From Clostridia bacterium (GTDB lineage: Bacteria; Bacillota; Clostridia; Christensenellales; Borkfalkiaceae), in assembly GCA_017445995.1 (NCBI GenBank), contig JAFSRT010000019.1:1-64000 (forward strand): 64,000 nt of DNA, written 5' to 3'. How positions within the stretch are numbered: the first letter of the stretch is position 1; each line of letters begins with the position of its first letter. The position numbers and the translations under genes are program-made. The notes under the pieces are model-generated. The model was given only the letters and a program-made list of their open reading frames with translations, made no database searches and had not been told where the DNA came from. Of the stretch, positions 53,699-64,000 are shown piece after piece.

Positions 53699-56380
53699 TT
53701 ATTTCCCGCAACAGTCCTTATATTTTTTACCGCTTCCGCACGGACAAGGGTCGTTTCTGCCGACCTTCTTTTTCGCTACGGGGCGGCGAACAGTCGAACC
53801 TTCCTGATTTGTTACGTACTCTCTTTTTTCAACTTTTTGCATCTGCGGGGTCTGTTTTAATTCCGCTTTAATAAGCAAAGACGCCGTGTCTTCCCTTATC
53901 GAATAGGTAAGGTCTTCAAACATCTCGAAACCTTCCTTCTTATATTCGATAACGGGGTCGACGTTGCCGTATCCGCGAAGGCTTATGCCCTTTCTTAACT
54001 GATCCATAGCGTCGATATGGTCTATCCACTTGGTATCGATATTGTTAAGCAAAACGACTTTCTCTATTTTATAGAAATCGATGTTTGCTTCTTTATACCT
54101 TGCTATCTTGGCTTCGTAAACGTCTATCGTTTCCTTGGTAAGTTTTTCAAGCAAGTATTCGTAATCCCAGTTTTCGGCGCGTTCTTTCGTAACGAAGTTC
54201 GCACCCCTTGGAAGCAACCTGTTTTCTATAGCGCTATTAAGCGCGTCCAAATCCCACGTGTCGGGTTTGTTTTCGTTGTCGATTGCCGAAAGCACCGTTT
54301 CCTGAACGAATTCAGGGAAAATATCCAAAATCTTTTCGTGAACGTCGTCCGCCTTTATAACGCGCATACGTTCGGCGTACATAACTTCACGCTGTTTATT
54401 CATAACGTCGTCGTACTCTAATACGTGTTTTCTTATGCCGAAGTTTCTGCCTTCTATCGTTCTCTGTGCGTTCTCTATGTTTTTAGCAAGCATTTTGGAC
54501 TGCATAGGTTGATTTTCGTCTATCTTAAAGAAATCGTAAATCCTTTGCATACGTTCCCCGCCGAATCTCTTTGCCAAATCGTCTTCAAGCGAAATAAAGA
54601 ACTGGCTGTACCCCGGGTCGCCCTGACGACCGCTACGACCCCTTAACTGGTTGTCGATACGCCTTGATTCGTGGCGTTCCGTACCCAAAATGTAAAGTCC
54701 GCCGACCGCTATAACCTTTTCCTTTTCGGCGTCCGTCTGTTCCTTAAACTTTTCGTAAACTTCGTTATAGTGCGCCCTTATTTCCTTAATCTCGTCGGGA
54801 ACGTCCGTAATATACGAAGTCGCAAGTTCTATCTTATCTTCTTCAACGCCTTCTTCACGGAGTTTTCTCTTTGCCATAAATTCCGGATTTCCGCCAAGCA
54901 GAATATCCGTACCACGACCAGCCATGTTGGTTGCGATCGTTACCGCGCCGAACCTACCCGCCTGCGCGACGATATCGGCTTCTTTTGCGTGGTTTTTAGC
55001 GTTTAATACGTTGTGTTTAATGCCTTTTTTGATTAAAAGTTTTGAAATCTCTTCCGATTTTTCGACGGTAACCGTGCCGACAAGCATCGGTTGACCGATT
55101 TTGTTCTTTTCCACTATCTCTTCGATAATCGCGTTGTTTTTGCCGTTCAACGTCTTATAGATAACGTCGGTGCAATCGATTCTTGCAACGGGCTTATTCG
55201 TCGGTATTTCCAAAACGTCTAACCCGTATATCGAACGGAACTCTTCTTCTTCCGTTTTAGCAGTACCCGTCATACCCGAAAGTTTATTGTATATTCTGAA
55301 ATAGTTCTGGAAAGTTATGGTCGCAAAAGTTTTGTTCTCGTCCCTTATCTTAACGCCTTCCTTCGCTTCGATTGCCTGATGCAACCCGTCGGAATAACGC
55401 CTTCCTATCATAAGACGACCGGTAAACTCGTCGACTATTATAACTTCGCCGTCCGATACGACGTAATCGTTGTCTTTCTTAAAAATATAGTTCGCTTTTA
55501 ACGCCTGTTGAATATGGTGCGAAAGTTCCGCGTTTTCGATATCCGCAAAATTATTAAGCCTGAAAAATCTTTCGGCTTTTTCCGCACCCGAATCGGTTAT
55601 CTGAACGGATTTTTCTTTTATATCTATCGTAAAGTCTTCGTCTTCTTTAAGCGTCTTTACGAACCTGTTTGCGGTTATATATTTTTCACTCGATTCCTGA
55701 CCCCTGCCCGATATGATAAGCGGTGTTCTCGCTTCGTCGATTAAAATAGAGTCCACTTCGTCGACGATTGCAAATTCTAAACCCCTTTGAACCATATCTT
55801 TAGTGTTGGATTTAAGGTTATCACGAAGGTAGTCGAAACCCATTTCGTTATTCGTGCCGTAAGTAATGTCGCACGCGTAAGCCTTTTGCTTTTCGTCGTC
55901 CTGCATACCCGAGATGGCTACGCCGACGGTTAAACCTAAAAAGCGGTAGATTTTGCCCATCCACTCTGCGTCGCGGGCTGCAAGGTAATCGTTGACGGTT
56001 ACAATATGCACGCCTTTACCCGTAAGCGCGTTAAGGTATGCGGGAAGGGTTGCAACCAAGGTTTTACCTTCACCCGTTTTCATTTCGGCTACTCTGCCCT
56101 GATGTAAACAGATACCGCCCATAACCTGAACTTTATAGTGGCGCATCTTTAATACCCTATACGCCGCTTCTCGTACTACGGCAAACGCGTCGTATAAAAT
56201 ATCGTCCAGCGTTTCGCCTGCGCTTAACCTGTTTTTTAATACCTGCGTCTGATTTATAAGTTCGGCGTCGGTCATCTTTTCGTATTTTTCCGATAACGAA
56301 AAAACCTTGTCCGCCATTTTATCGAGTTTTTTCAAATCCCTTCTCGATTCACCGCTTAAAATAAATCTAAATAAGCCCAT
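53699..56380 (-). CDS. secA: Protein translocase motor SecA
   Basis: This 893-aa ATPase pushes preproteins through SecY. It shows Walker [50 protein letters not shown] and the C-terminal zinc-binding [13 protein letters not shown], which contacts SecB or the ribosome. It lies between comF and prfB in the metK operon. Confidence 0.98.
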   Translation of the reverse strand: MGLFRFILSGESRRDLKKLDKMADKVFSLSEKYEKMTDAELINQTQVLKNRLSAGETLDDILYDAFAVVREAAYRVLKMRHYKVQVMGGICLHQGRVAEMKTGEGKTLVATLPAYLNALTGKGVHIVTVNDYLAARDAEWMGKIYRFLGLTVGVAISGMQDDEKQKAYACDITYGTNNEMGFDYLRDNLKSNTKDMVQRGLEFAIVDEVDSILIDEARTPLIISGRGQESSEKYITANRFVKTLKEDEDFTIDIKEKSVQITDSGAEKAERFFRLNNFADIENAELSHHIQQALKANYIFKKDNDYVVSDGEVIIVDEFTGRLMIGRRYSDGLHQAIEAKEGVKIRDENKTFATITFQNYFRIYNKLSGMTGTAKTEEEEFRSIYGLDVLEIPTNKPVARIDCTDVIYKTLNGKNNAIIEEIVEKNKIGQPMLVGTVTVEKSEEISKLLIKKGIKHNVLNAKNHAKEADIVAQAGRFGAVTIATNMAGRGTDILLGGNPEFMAKRKLREEGVEEDKIELATSYITDVPDEIKEIRAHYNEVYEKFKEQTDAEKEKVIAVGGLYILGTERHESRRIDNQLRGRSGRQGDPGYSQFFISLEDDLAKRFGGERMQRIYDFFKIDENQPMQSKMLAKNIENAQRTIEGRNFGIRKHVLEYDDVMNKQREVMYAERMRVIKADDVHEKILDIFPEFVQETVLSAIDNENKPDTWDLDALNSAIENRLLPRGANFVTKERAENWDYEYLLEKLTKETIDVYEAKIARYKEANIDFYKIEKVVLLNNIDTKWIDHIDAMDQLRKGISLRGYGNVDPVIEYKKEGFEMFEDLTYSIREDTASLLIKAELKQTPQMQKVEKREYVTNQEGSTVRRPVAKKKVGRNDPCPCGSGKKYKDCCGK

Positions 56381-56399
56381 CTTATTCTCCTATTTTTTT

Positions 56400-57128
56400 C
56401 TATTGATATGCTTTTTCGGACGGCACGCTTGCCACGGTTAATACCAAAACTTTGCGCGCCCCTGCCTTCTTTAATAATTTTGCAAGTGCTTCCGTTGTTG
56501 CGCCCGTCGTTAAAACGTCGTCAACTATCAGCACCGTTTTATCTTTTACAACCTTTTTATCGATTATTCTATAAGCCCCGATAAGGTTTTTAAGCCTTAA
56601 CTCACGCGACAGGTCTACCTGCCTTTCTGTGTCTTTGACTTTGATAAAATCGTCTATATACGGTACGCCCGTCTTTTCCGAAAGGTTTTTAGATAATAGT
56701 TCGGTCTGGTTAAAACCCCTTTTCTTCTTCGCCTTATCGGTCATTGGCGGAAATACGATATAGTCCGCCCGAAAACCCGATTTATCGTATTCGTCTTTAA
56801 GATACTTTGCAAGTATTTCGGATAAATATCTTTTGTTATTGAACTTGAACTTTTTTATAAGGTCGCTAATCGGCGGTGCGTAGGTAAACACGCTTCTTGC
56901 CGTGTCTACCGCAATATAAGTGTTTTTACAGGAAAGACAATAATCTTGCTTGTTATTCACTTTTCTTCCGCAATGATTACAGATATTGCCGTTATTATAC
57001 GGTAAAGACTTTTCGCAACTCTCACAGAAGTATCCGTCAGAAAATATTTCCTTTCCGCAACAATTACAAGTCCACTTAACGCTGAAAAGTTTTTTATAGA
57101 TTTTCCCGAAAAAGCGCTTGATCTTCAT
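56400..57128 (-). CDS. ComF-family phosphoribosyltransferase-like protein
   Basis: This 242-aa protein has N-terminal zinc-type cysteine pairs (CNCC, CESC, CNHC, CLSC) and a C-terminal phosphoribosyltransferase fold with the PRPP-loop VLIVDDVLTTGATTEALAKL. ComFC proteins take part in DNA uptake in competent bacteria, although such genes are also common in species not known to be competent. It sits between metK and secA with short gaps. Confidence 0.88.
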   Translation of the reverse strand: MKIKRFFGKIYKKLFSVKWTCNCCGKEIFSDGYFCESCEKSLPYNNGNICNHCGRKVNNKQDYCLSCKNTYIAVDTARSVFTYAPPISDLIKKFKFNNKRYLSEILAKYLKDEYDKSGFRADYIVFPPMTDKAKKKRGFNQTELLSKNLSEKTGVPYIDDFIKVKDTERQVDLSRELRLKNLIGAYRIIDKKVVKDKTVLIVDDVLTTGATTEALAKLLKKAGARKVLVLTVASVPSEKAYQ

Positions 57129-57134
57129 TTTCGT

Positions 57135-58304
57135 CTATAAATACTTTTTAAGGTCGTCTACTTTATCTAACCGTTCCCAAGAAAAGCCGTCCCTTCCGAA
57201 ATGCCCGTAAGCGGACGTTTTATAAAAGACGGGGTTTTTAAGCCCTAACTTTTCGATAATTGCAAGCGGTCTTAAATCGAACTCTTTACTTATGATACTT
57301 ACGAGTTCTTCTTCCGAAACTCTGCCTGTGCCGAAAGTTTCCACCTTAACTGAAACGGGTTTTGCAACGCCTATTGCATAAGCAACCTGTATCTGACATC
57401 TGTCGGCAAGCCCGCTCGCCACAATATTTTTACAGATATATCTTGCCATATACGTTGCCGACCTATCGACTTTCGTCGAGTCCTTCCCCGAGAACGATCC
57501 GCCCCCGTGTGGACACTTTCCGCCGTAAGTATCGACGATTATCTTTCTACCCGTAAGCCCCGAATCGCCGTTCGGCCCGCCGATTTCAAATCTGCCCGTC
57601 GGGTTTATATAATACTTGGTTTCCCCGTCTAAATATTTTTTCGGCAAAACCGCGTCGATTACGTATTTTTTTAAGTCGTTCCTTAATTCTTCCGTCGAAA
57701 CGCTTTCGTTATGCTGTGAAGATAAAACCACCGCGTCTATTCTTTTCGGGTTGCCGTTTTCATATTCGACGGTAACCTGACCCTTTCCGTCGGGACGAAG
57801 ATATGAAAGCGTGCCGTTCTTTCGTACTTCTTCGAGTTTAGCGCAGAGTTTATGCGCAAGCATGATAGGAAGAGGCATATACTCTTCCGTTTCGCGACAA
57901 GCGTACCCGAACATTATTCCTTGATCGCCCGCGCCTATTTTATCGAACTTGTCCTGACTTTTATCTTTTGCTTCAATCGAATTGTCCACCCCTAACGCGA
58001 TATCGGAACTCTGTTTATTGAGTTTTAAAACGATATTAACGGTATCGGCGTTAAAGCCCGTCGATTTTTCGTTATAGCCGATTTTTCTTATAACCTGCCT
58101 TGCAACCGCTTCCGCGTCAACTTTAACGGACGAAGTTATTTCGCCCATAATGAGCATAAAGTCCGTAGTCGCACAAACTTCGCATGCAACTCTCGATTCT
58201 TTATCGCCCTTTAAGTATTCGTCTAAAATAGCGTCGGCAACTTGGTCGCACACCTTGTCGGGATGACCGCTCGTTACGCTTTCACTCGTAAAAAAATCTT
58301 TCAC
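57135..58304 (-). CDS. metK: S-adenosylmethionine synthetase
   Basis: This 389-aa enzyme makes SAM from methionine and ATP and so supplies the methyltransferases in this window. It shows FTSESVTSGHPDKVCDQVAD, GAGDQGIMFGYA and the phosphate loop GGGSFSGKDSTKVDRSA. The start is GTG 58304, 9 nt after AAGG. The leader is about 30 bases, so no SAM riboswitch fits. It begins the operon metK-comF-secA-prfB. Confidence 0.97.
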   Translation of the reverse strand: MKDFFTSESVTSGHPDKVCDQVADAILDEYLKGDKESRVACEVCATTDFMLIMGEITSSVKVDAEAVARQVIRKIGYNEKSTGFNADTVNIVLKLNKQSSDIALGVDNSIEAKDKSQDKFDKIGAGDQGIMFGYACRETEEYMPLPIMLAHKLCAKLEEVRKNGTLSYLRPDGKGQVTVEYENGNPKRIDAVVLSSQHNESVSTEELRNDLKKYVIDAVLPKKYLDGETKYYINPTGRFEIGGPNGDSGLTGRKIIVDTYGGKCPHGGGSFSGKDSTKVDRSATYMARYICKNIVASGLADRCQIQVAYAIGVAKPVSVKVETFGTGRVSEEELVSIISKEFDLRPLAIIEKLGLKNPVFYKTSAYGHFGRDGFSWERLDKVDDLKKYL

Positions 58305-58341
58305 GGCATTATACCTTCTTTTGTTATAAATAATCTCTATA

Positions 58342-58370
58342 ATTATACACTATATACTATCTACTGTCAA
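58342..58370 (-). promoter_or_regulatory. Consensus promoter of the metK operon
   Basis: TTGACA (58365-58370) and TATAAT (58342-58347), both perfect, lie 17 bases apart on the minus strand. Confidence 0.88.
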
Positions 58371-58480
58371 TTACGGAAACGCCACTTATTGTCTTAATTT
58401 GATTAAAAATAGAAAATATTGCCTTTTCAGGTATTGATTTTTAGTGCTTTTCCGTGTTAAAATATTTCGGGGTGAACATT

Positions 58481-59323
58481 ATGAAAAAAAACTGGCTTCA
58501 AGATAAAACGGTGATAATCTCGGGCGCAAGCGGTGGGCTTGGGTTCAATATCGCGAAAAAACTTATTTTCGACTATAACTGCAACGTTATCGGAATAGGC
58601 AGAAATAAAGAAAAGACCTATTCTAACATCGAAACACTTAAAGATAAAAAAGATAAGTTTACTTGCTATTTTTTCGACGTTTCGGTTAAAGAAAACTGGA
58701 TTAACTTCTATAACGATTTAACTGAAAAAGGCGTTAGCGTGGACGCGCTTATAAATAACGCGGGGTTTATGCTCCCTTTTAAGACTTTTGAAAAATGCAC
58801 CGACGAAGAAATTGAAGAGATAATCAATACTAACTTTACGTCTTACGTCAATTCGACCAAGATTTTACTGCCCCTATTAAAAAAGTCGACAACGCCTGCG
58901 ATAATCAATATTTCGAGTTCGGCGGGGTTATGCGCCGTCGTCGGGGAAAGTATGTATTGCGCGACTAAATACGCCGTTCGCGGTTTTACCGAAACGCTTA
59001 TCGAAGACTATAAAAAGAAAATATACGTTGCGGGGGTTTACCCGGGGTTTATTAAAACCGATATACTAAACAGAATGAGTGTGTCCGATAAAAACAATAA
59101 AGCGATATTAAAAATGATGATGCCGATTGATAAAGCGACGAAAATTATCGTTAAAAAGATAAGCAAAAAGAAAAAGCGTATCGTTTTAGGGTTCGACGGA
59201 AAGTCTATGGGCTTTTTTGCGCGGTTATTCCCCGTTTTTACCCCGTCCGTTATCACGAAAGTCCTAAAAAAATCTCGGCTTGAACTTTTTTCCGACGTGT
59301 TCGATTACGACGGAAAACAATAA
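58481..59323 (+). CDS. Short-chain dehydrogenase/reductase
   Basis: This 280-aa NAD(P)-dependent oxidoreductase has the cofactor motif SGASGGLGFNIA, NNAG and the catalytic pair YCATKYA preceded by SSSAG. The C-terminal 40 residues are basic and then hydrophobic, possibly membrane-associated. ATG 58481 follows GGGGTGA; the reading from 58454 lacks a site. Substrate unknown. It is the second plus-strand protein gene. Confidence 0.85.
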   Translation: MKKNWLQDKTVIISGASGGLGFNIAKKLIFDYNCNVIGIGRNKEKTYSNIETLKDKKDKFTCYFFDVSVKENWINFYNDLTEKGVSVDALINNAGFMLPFKTFEKCTDEEIEEIINTNFTSYVNSTKILLPLLKKSTTPAIINISSSAGLCAVVGESMYCATKYAVRGFTETLIEDYKKKIYVAGVYPGFIKTDILNRMSVSDKNNKAILKMMMPIDKATKIIVKKISKKKKRIVLGFDGKSMGFFARLFPVFTPSVITKVLKKSRLELFSDVFDYDGKQ

Positions 59324-59335
59324 AGATGGAAAAAA

Positions 59336-59368
59336 CATAAAAAACGCCTTAAAAAAGGCGTTTTTTTA
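59336..59368. terminator. Bidirectional terminator between the SDR and SIS genes
   Basis: AAAACGCCTT and AAGGCGTTTT flank a 4-base A loop, with A- and T-runs outside, so both converging genes can terminate here. Confidence 0.85.
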
Positions 59369-59393
59369 TCTTTTGTTTTGGTTTTTCTTTTAA

Positions 59394-60476
59394 TTATTTC
59401 GTTATAATTTCTTTTTCGTATTTATCTGAATTATCCGGATTATTACCTTTAAGACAACTTATCTTGCACGCAAACATCTGCGCAAATAAAGTAAAGGCGA
59501 AAACCGAGAACTCTTCCGGAACGGAAAAGTTTAAGAACGCGTCGTAACACTTCTTAAAAGTACCCTTTATAAATATGTCGTTGGTAACTAACAGTATCGG
59601 GGCATGAAAGGACAGCATTTTTTCAATAAACCTTATCTGGTCGGCACGGATTATACTTTGTATCTCTTCGTCGCCGTCGTATTCCGCACAGAAAATAATA
59701 ACGGGCGTATCTTTATTTACCATAGCGAGCGGGCCGTGGTAAAATTCGCTGTTAGCGTATCCCTTCGCCTGAATATAACAGGTTTCCTGTAAAAGAAGCG
59801 ACGCTTCTAACGCAACGGGGTAGCAAAGCCCCCTTGATAAAACGAAACAGTCCTTCATATCGACGAACTTATTAGCATAAAGCGTCGTTATTTCGTCGAT
59901 TTCAGGCAATATATGGTCTAAATCCAACTTGAAACTCTTTAATATATCGATATCGTTTTTATTGTTTGAAAGTGCGCAACCAAGCCAAGCAAGAATAAAC
60001 GTCTCGGCAGTAAACGTCTTCGTCGCAACGTAACTTTCTTCTTCGCCCGCACCGCAATAAAGGTGATATTTGGCGAGTTTTGCAAGCGGACTGTCCGCAT
60101 TGTTGGTAACGGAAATGGTAATAGCGCCTTCTTCGTTGCCCTTTTTAACTACTTCGATTACGTCTTCCGCCTTACCGCTTGAACTTACGCCTAAAATTAT
60201 GCTGTTGGCGTAGTTGGTTTTACCGCGATAAAGAGTTACGATACTTGGAGCGGAAAGCCCAACCGTATAGTTGGACATAATTTCCATCAGGTATTTAAAA
60301 TAAACGATTGCGTGATTACTCGAACCCCTGCCTGCCGTTACGAAGTTGGTTATTTTGCTTTCTTTAATTTCTTTTACCAACTTACTCATAGTGTCGGCGT
60401 TGATTTCAAATATCTTTGAAATAACCGACGGTGTTTCGTTTATTTCCTTCCAAGTTTTCGTCTCTCTATATTCCAT
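59394..60476 (-). CDS. SIS-domain sugar phosphate isomerase/deaminase-like protein
   Basis: This 360-aa protein carries two SIS domains: the first with FVTAGRGSSNHAIVYFKYL and SVTNNADSPLAKLAKY, the second with LSRGLCYPVALEASLLLQET and YHGPLAMVNKDTPVI. The layout resembles the isomerase half of GlmS and the AgaS/FrlB groups, which handle amino sugar phosphates. Exact substrate unknown. It has its own promoter. A ROK kinase gene lies upstream on the same strand, so both may serve sugar metabolism. Confidence 0.8.
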   Translation of the reverse strand: MEYRETKTWKEINETPSVISKIFEINADTMSKLVKEIKESKITNFVTAGRGSSNHAIVYFKYLMEIMSNYTVGLSAPSIVTLYRGKTNYANSIILGVSSSGKAEDVIEVVKKGNEEGAITISVTNNADSPLAKLAKYHLYCGAGEEESYVATKTFTAETFILAWLGCALSNNKNDIDILKSFKLDLDHILPEIDEITTLYANKFVDMKDCFVLSRGLCYPVALEASLLLQETCYIQAKGYANSEFYHGPLAMVNKDTPVIIFCAEYDGDEEIQSIIRADQIRFIEKMLSFHAPILLVTNDIFIKGTFKKCYDAFLNFSVPEEFSVFAFTLFAQMFACKISCLKGNNPDNSDKYEKEIITK

Positions 60477-60493
60477 AACTCACCTTTTATTTT

Positions 60494-60522
60494 ATTTTAA
60501 CATCAGCGACTTTCTTTGTCAA
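60494..60522 (-). promoter_or_regulatory. Promoter of the SIS-domain gene
   Basis: TTGACA (60517-60522) and TAAAAT (60494-60499) are 17 bases apart on the minus strand, 17 bases before AAAAGGTGAGTTATG. Confidence 0.8.
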
Positions 60523-60531
60523 TAGCGAAAT

Positions 60532-60562
60532 AAAAAAAGCATTATGTAAATAATGCCTTTTT
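60532..60562 (-). terminator. Terminator of the V-ATPase/ROK operon
   Basis: GCATTAT and ATAATGC pair around GTAA; the minus-strand RNA ends in a U-run, directly before the SIS-gene promoter. Confidence 0.8.
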
Positions 60563-60567
60563 CGTCT

Positions 60568-61509
60568 TTATTCGATAACTAACGCGCTTGCGCCTATTAT
60601 ACCCGCGTCGTTTCCGAGCGTCGCGCAGAGTATTTCGGGAACGGGCGCGCCACGGTATCCGTAATTAAACTTTTCGCAATAGGCTTTAACCCTTTTAACT
60701 AAATTATCGCCCTGCGCCGATACTCCACCGCCTAAAACTATGGCTTGCGGTCTAAATATATTACACATATTCATTATGGCTTCGGATAGATACGTTACGT
60801 AATTGTCGACGACTTTCTTTGCCGACTTATCGCCCGCCTTTTCGCAATCGAAGGCTAACTTGCCGTCTACTTTTTCTATATCGCCGTCCACTATTTTCCA
60901 CATTAAACTGTCTTTATTTAACAGCATCTCTTCTCTCGTCTGGCGCATAAGTGCCGTTGCCGACGCGTACGCTTCGATACAGCCCTTTCTTCCGCAACCG
61001 CATTGTTCACCGCCGAGAATAAGAGTTAAATGCCCGAGTTCCGCGCCTTTTGACTCACCGCCTTCGTAAAGTTTTCTGTCGATAATTATGCCGCCGCCGA
61101 CACCCGTGCCGAGTGTAAGCATAACCGAACTGTCGTATTTTTTAGCAACGCCGTAAATGTTTTCGCCGAGTGCTGCGACGTTAGCGTCGTTCGATACGAC
61201 GATTTTAGTATCTATACGCTTTTTTATGCTGTCCGCTATATAAACGTCCTTCCAACCGAGATTAGGAAGAAAATCTATTTTTCCCTGACTTCCCGTAACC
61301 GTCCCCGGGCAACCGATACCTATGCCCGCTATATCATTTTCGGTAATACCGAGTTCATTTAATATTGAAAGGATTGCGTCGCACGTCTTATCTATCGCTT
61401 CGCCGTAATCCTTTGTGGTTATCACCTTGCGCCGAGAAATAATCTTTCCGTCTTCGCAAAGCCCGATTTTAATACTCATACCGCCGATATCGATGCCGAT
61501 TGCTTTCAT
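60568..61509 (-). CDS. ROK-family sugar kinase (glucokinase-like)
   Basis: This 313-aa kinase has the ATP-binding GIDIGGMSIKIGL, GIGCPGTV, NDANVAALGE, GTGVGGGIIID and the zinc-binding GCGRKGCIEAYAS of ROK proteins. Glucose is a likely substrate but amino sugars are possible. The start at ATG 61509 lies one base after the ntpD stop; it thus belongs to the V-ATPase transcript, an unusual partnership. Confidence 0.9.
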   Translation of the reverse strand: MKAIGIDIGGMSIKIGLCEDGKIISRRKVITTKDYGEAIDKTCDAILSILNELGITENDIAGIGIGCPGTVTGSQGKIDFLPNLGWKDVYIADSIKKRIDTKIVVSNDANVAALGENIYGVAKKYDSSVMLTLGTGVGGGIIIDRKLYEGGESKGAELGHLTLILGGEQCGCGRKGCIEAYASATALMRQTREEMLLNKDSLMWKIVDGDIEKVDGKLAFDCEKAGDKSAKKVVDNYVTYLSEAIMNMCNIFRPQAIVLGGGVSAQGDNLVKRVKAYCEKFNYGYRGAPVPEILCATLGNDAGIIGASALVIE

Positions 61510-61510
61510 A

Positions 61511-62143
61511 CTAACCCCTGTTTTCAAGCATAGACTTGACTTTCATAAGTCGCGTCGTCGCGCCCCTTTCGTTTTCTTCTAATTTCATTGATATATACCG
61601 TATCGTCTCTTCGATATTCGGTATTAACACGTTTTCAAGTGCGTTTACACGCCTTTTTCCCTTTTCTATTTCGTTGGCAAGCATCATCGTAGTCTTTTCG
61701 ATTTCCGCAAGTTTAACGAGTTTTACTATAACCTTGCCCATAAGTTCGACGGAATAATCGGCTTCACTCGTTATTCCGATTAGCGAATACGGGTACTTGT
61801 CTTCGCCCTGCGCTTCGTCAATACTAAGCGACGGCACTTCGACGCTCATAAGGTTTTTAACCCCGCACGAAAGCCCCAAGGAAACCGAAGGCATAGAAAA
61901 GGCAAGTCTTATGTCTTTGACACTCATAAGACTTCTTGCAACGGAAAACTGGGACAAAACGCTTGCTACGTCCTGTTCCACTTCTAACCTGATCTTCTTA
62001 TTTTCTTTGATAACCGAAGAAAACCGCCTGACCATTTCGTCCGTTTTATCTTTAAGTAGTTTATGTCCCCTGATCGCCGTTTTAAGCCTTGCTTTGAGTT
62101 TCTTTAACTCCATACGGGTAGGGTTTACGTTTAATCTCGCCAA
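61511..62143 (-). CDS. ntpD: V/A-type ATPase subunit D
   Basis: This 210-aa coiled-coil protein forms the central rotor shaft. It starts with VNPTRMELKKLKARLKTAIR and has the RRVNALENVLIPNIEETIRYI signature at the C-terminal part. It lies 23 bases after ntpB. Confidence 0.95.
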   Translation of the reverse strand: MARLNVNPTRMELKKLKARLKTAIRGHKLLKDKTDEMVRRFSSVIKENKKIRLEVEQDVASVLSQFSVARSLMSVKDIRLAFSMPSVSLGLSCGVKNLMSVEVPSLSIDEAQGEDKYPYSLIGITSEADYSVELMGKVIVKLVKLAEIEKTTMMLANEIEKGKRRVNALENVLIPNIEETIRYISMKLEENERGATTRLMKVKSMLENRG

Positions 62144-62166
62144 CTTTCTTACCTTGTGTTTTTATT

Positions 62167-63534
62167 TTATTTAAGATATTTTTCGATATATTTTTCTTTA
62201 ATTCTCTTTAACTCGCTTTTCGGAAGGATTTTAAGTAAACTCCAACCCGTGTCAAGCGTTTCTTCTATGTTCCTGTTGGTCGTAAAACCTTGCGATACGT
62301 ATTCCTTTTCAAAACCTTCTGCAAACTTCGCGTATAGTTTATCGATATCGGTAAGCGCCGCGTCGCCTAAAATTGCGGAAAGTTCCTTCGCTTCTTTGCC
62401 CCTTGCGTAAGCCGCGAACAACTGGTTCATTGTGTCGGCGTGGTCTTCTCTCGTCTTTCCGTCGCCGATACCCTTATCTTTAAGTCTTGAAAGAGACGGC
62501 AAAACGTCGATAGGCGGAGTAACGCCCTTTTTATAAAGTTCACGGGACAGAATAATCTGACCTTCCGTAATATACCCCGTTAAATCAGGGATAGGGTGAG
62601 TTTTATCGTCTTCCGGCATTGTAAGGATAGGTATTTGCGTTATAGACCCCTTCTTGCCCCTTATTCTGCCCGCCCTTTCGTACATCGTCGCAAGGTCGGT
62701 GTATAAATATCCCGGATAGCCCCTTCTTCCCGGAACTTCCTTTCTCGCTGCCGAAACTTCGCGAAGCGCTTCGCAATAATTCGTTATATCCGTCATAATG
62801 ACCAAAACGTGCATACCGAGTTCGAACGCCAGATATTCCGCGCAGGTAAGCGCCATACGCGGCGTAGAGATACGTTCTATCGCGGGGTCGCTTGCAAGGT
62901 TGGTGAATAGCACCGTCCTTTCGATTGCGCCCGTCTTTTTAAAGTCGTTGATAAAGTATTCCGATTCTTCGTAAGTAATACCTATCGCGGCGAAAACTAC
63001 CGCGAATTTTTCTTCGCTTCTTAAAACCTTCGCCTGCCTTGCAATCTGCGCGGCGAGTTCCGCGTGCGGAAGACCCGACATCGAGAATACGGGGAGTTTC
63101 TGTCCGCGGACGAGAGTATTAAGCCCGTCGATAGCGGAAACGCCCGTTTGTATAAACTCGTTCGGATAATCCCTTGCGGAAGGGTTGATAGGTTCGCCGT
63201 TTATGTCCATTTTCATATCGGCGATAATCGGTGCGCCCCCGTCTCTCGGGTTGCCCATACCGTCGAATATTCTGCCGAGCATATCTTCCGATACCGCAAG
63301 TTGTTGACTGTGCCCCGTAAAGCGCGCTTTACTCGTAGATATCTGCAAACCCTGTGCGCTTTCAAACAACTGCACGAGTGCCTTATCTCTGTTTATTTCG
63401 AGAACTTTTCCGCGCCTTATTTCGCCGTTACTCTGAATAACGTCGACGAGTTCGTTATACTTAACGCCTTCAACGCCTTCGACAAGCATTATCGGTCCGA
63501 CTACTTCTTTTATCGTTTTATATTCTTTATTCAT
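62167..63534 (-). CDS. ntpB: V/A-type ATPase subunit B
   Basis: This 455-aa non-catalytic subunit shows [40 protein letters not shown] and [20 protein letters not shown]. As expected for B, the P-loop of the catalytic subunit is absent. It overlaps the ntpA stop by 8 bases. Confidence 0.97.
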   Translation of the reverse strand: MNKEYKTIKEVVGPIMLVEGVEGVKYNELVDVIQSNGEIRRGKVLEINRDKALVQLFESAQGLQISTSKARFTGHSQQLAVSEDMLGRIFDGMGNPRDGGAPIIADMKMDINGEPINPSARDYPNEFIQTGVSAIDGLNTLVRGQKLPVFSMSGLPHAELAAQIARQAKVLRSEEKFAVVFAAIGITYEESEYFINDFKKTGAIERTVLFTNLASDPAIERISTPRMALTCAEYLAFELGMHVLVIMTDITNYCEALREVSAARKEVPGRRGYPGYLYTDLATMYERAGRIRGKKGSITQIPILTMPEDDKTHPIPDLTGYITEGQIILSRELYKKGVTPPIDVLPSLSRLKDKGIGDGKTREDHADTMNQLFAAYARGKEAKELSAILGDAALTDIDKLYAKFAEGFEKEYVSQGFTTNRNIEETLDTGWSLLKILPKSELKRIKEKYIEKYLK

Positions 63535-64000
63535 TGTCTTCGCCTCCGTTGTTTGCTATGGCTTTAAGACTTTCTACCAACTCTTTATTGATTTCGTCGA
63601 AACTGTCTATTTCGCTTTCCGGAATATACTTTGCCCTGCCTATCTTTTCCCTTATAGGTAAATTGATAATATCTGAAAATTCCGCGTCTTTATCGAGCGC
63701 TTCGTTACCGAGTCTATAAAAATCGTATAAGAGTTTTAGCATTTTATACTGTTTAGTAAGCGACGCGTAAGTGTCGACTTCGTGGAAAGCGTTCTGGTGC
63801 AGATAGTCTTCCCTTATCGACTTTGCCGTTTCCATAGTAAGTCTGTCTTTATACGACAGAGAATCCGCGCCGACAAGCCTTACTATTTCGTCTAACTCCG
63901 CTTCTTCCTGTAATATACTCATAGCGAAAGCGCGCAGTCTCGAAAAGTCCGCCGACACGTTTTCGTTGTACCAGTCGTTGAGTTTATCGGCGTAAAGCGA
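63527..64000 (-). CDS. ntpA: V/A-type ATPase subunit A, C-terminal part (cut by window edge)
   Basis: The visible 157 residues ([59 protein letters not shown]) are the helical C-terminal end of the catalytic A subunit. The frame stays open to the window edge, so the P-loop and the start lie outside. The subunits A, B and D form one operon; the other subunits are expected upstream. Confidence 0.95.
   Translation of the reverse strand, partial: SLYADKLNDWYNENVSADFSRLRAFAMSILQEEAELDEIVRLVGADSLSYKDRLTMETAKSIREDYLHQNAFHEVDTYASLTKQYKMLKLLYDFYRLGNEALDKDAEFSDIINLPIREKIGRAKYIPESEIDSFDEINKELVESLKAIANNGGEDNE

Noticed and set aside
58305..58480. SAM riboswitch before metK
   Set aside because: The predicted leader is about 30 bases long and contains no such structure.

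Overview
The window looks like the chromosome of a low-to-moderate GC Bacillota bacterium, most likely an uncultured Clostridia member. The signs are Bacillota-type ribosome binding sites, a zinc-type S14, the large SRP RNA with an Alu domain, a V/A-type ATPase operon, a long (1043 aa) IleS and a complete S10-spc-alpha ribosomal cluster. No rRNA or tRNA gene is present to fix the taxonomy.

Region 1 (1 to about 18.2 kb) is accessory DNA. Its left part has the backbone of a Tn4451-type integrative mobilizable element: the start of a large serine recombinase, TnpW- and TnpV-like small proteins, a MobV (TnpZ-like) relaxase, a pMV158-like oriT and a sigma-factor-like protein. The rest, nearly all on the minus strand, is a defence island. 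It holds an OLD/TOPRIM-type ATPase-nuclease with a 47-aa partner ORF. It also holds a seven-gene overlapping operon (MORC/MutL-like GHKL ATPase, Z1 helicase, DUF4420 PD-(D/E)XK nuclease, AIPR protein, C5 cytosine methyltransferase, Vsr, HNH nuclease) that resembles the Mza antiviral system with a Dcm/Vsr/HNH arm. A HEPN plus nucleotidyltransferase toxin-antitoxin-like pair follows. Last is an AAA_14/DUF4143 ATPase gene bracketed by inverted repeats.

Region 2 (18.3 to 20.6 kb) holds feoA-feoB and a small acidic ORF overlapping the feoB 3' end. Region 3 (20.6 to 36.6 kb) is the ribosomal cluster rpsJ to rplQ, with secY, adk, map, infA and rpoA in canonical order. It has a consensus promoter and a long structured leader upstream of rpsJ, and a second promoter before infA.

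Region 4 (36.6 to 42.4 kb) is a protein quality control block: clpX, clpP, tig and rqcH (NFACT), plus an RluA-type pseudouridine synthase. Region 5 (42.4 to 52.5 kb) contains a secreted membrane-anchored protein, an MntP-like exporter (one of two plus-strand genes), RNA modification genes, ileS, the SRP RNA, tsaD and a membrane protein. Region 6 (52.5 to 64 kb) contains metK-comF-secA-prfB (prfB has the classic +1 programmed frameshift), an SDR oxidoreductase, a SIS-domain protein, a ROK kinase and the V-type ATPase genes for subunits D, B and A (A runs off the right edge).

The points most worth a second look are the extended Mza-like operon, two probable AUU start codons in the transposon backbone, an AUG-UGA minimal ORF in front of a terminator upstream of the relaxase, the inverted-repeat-bounded ATPase cassette, and a probably leaderless tsaD.
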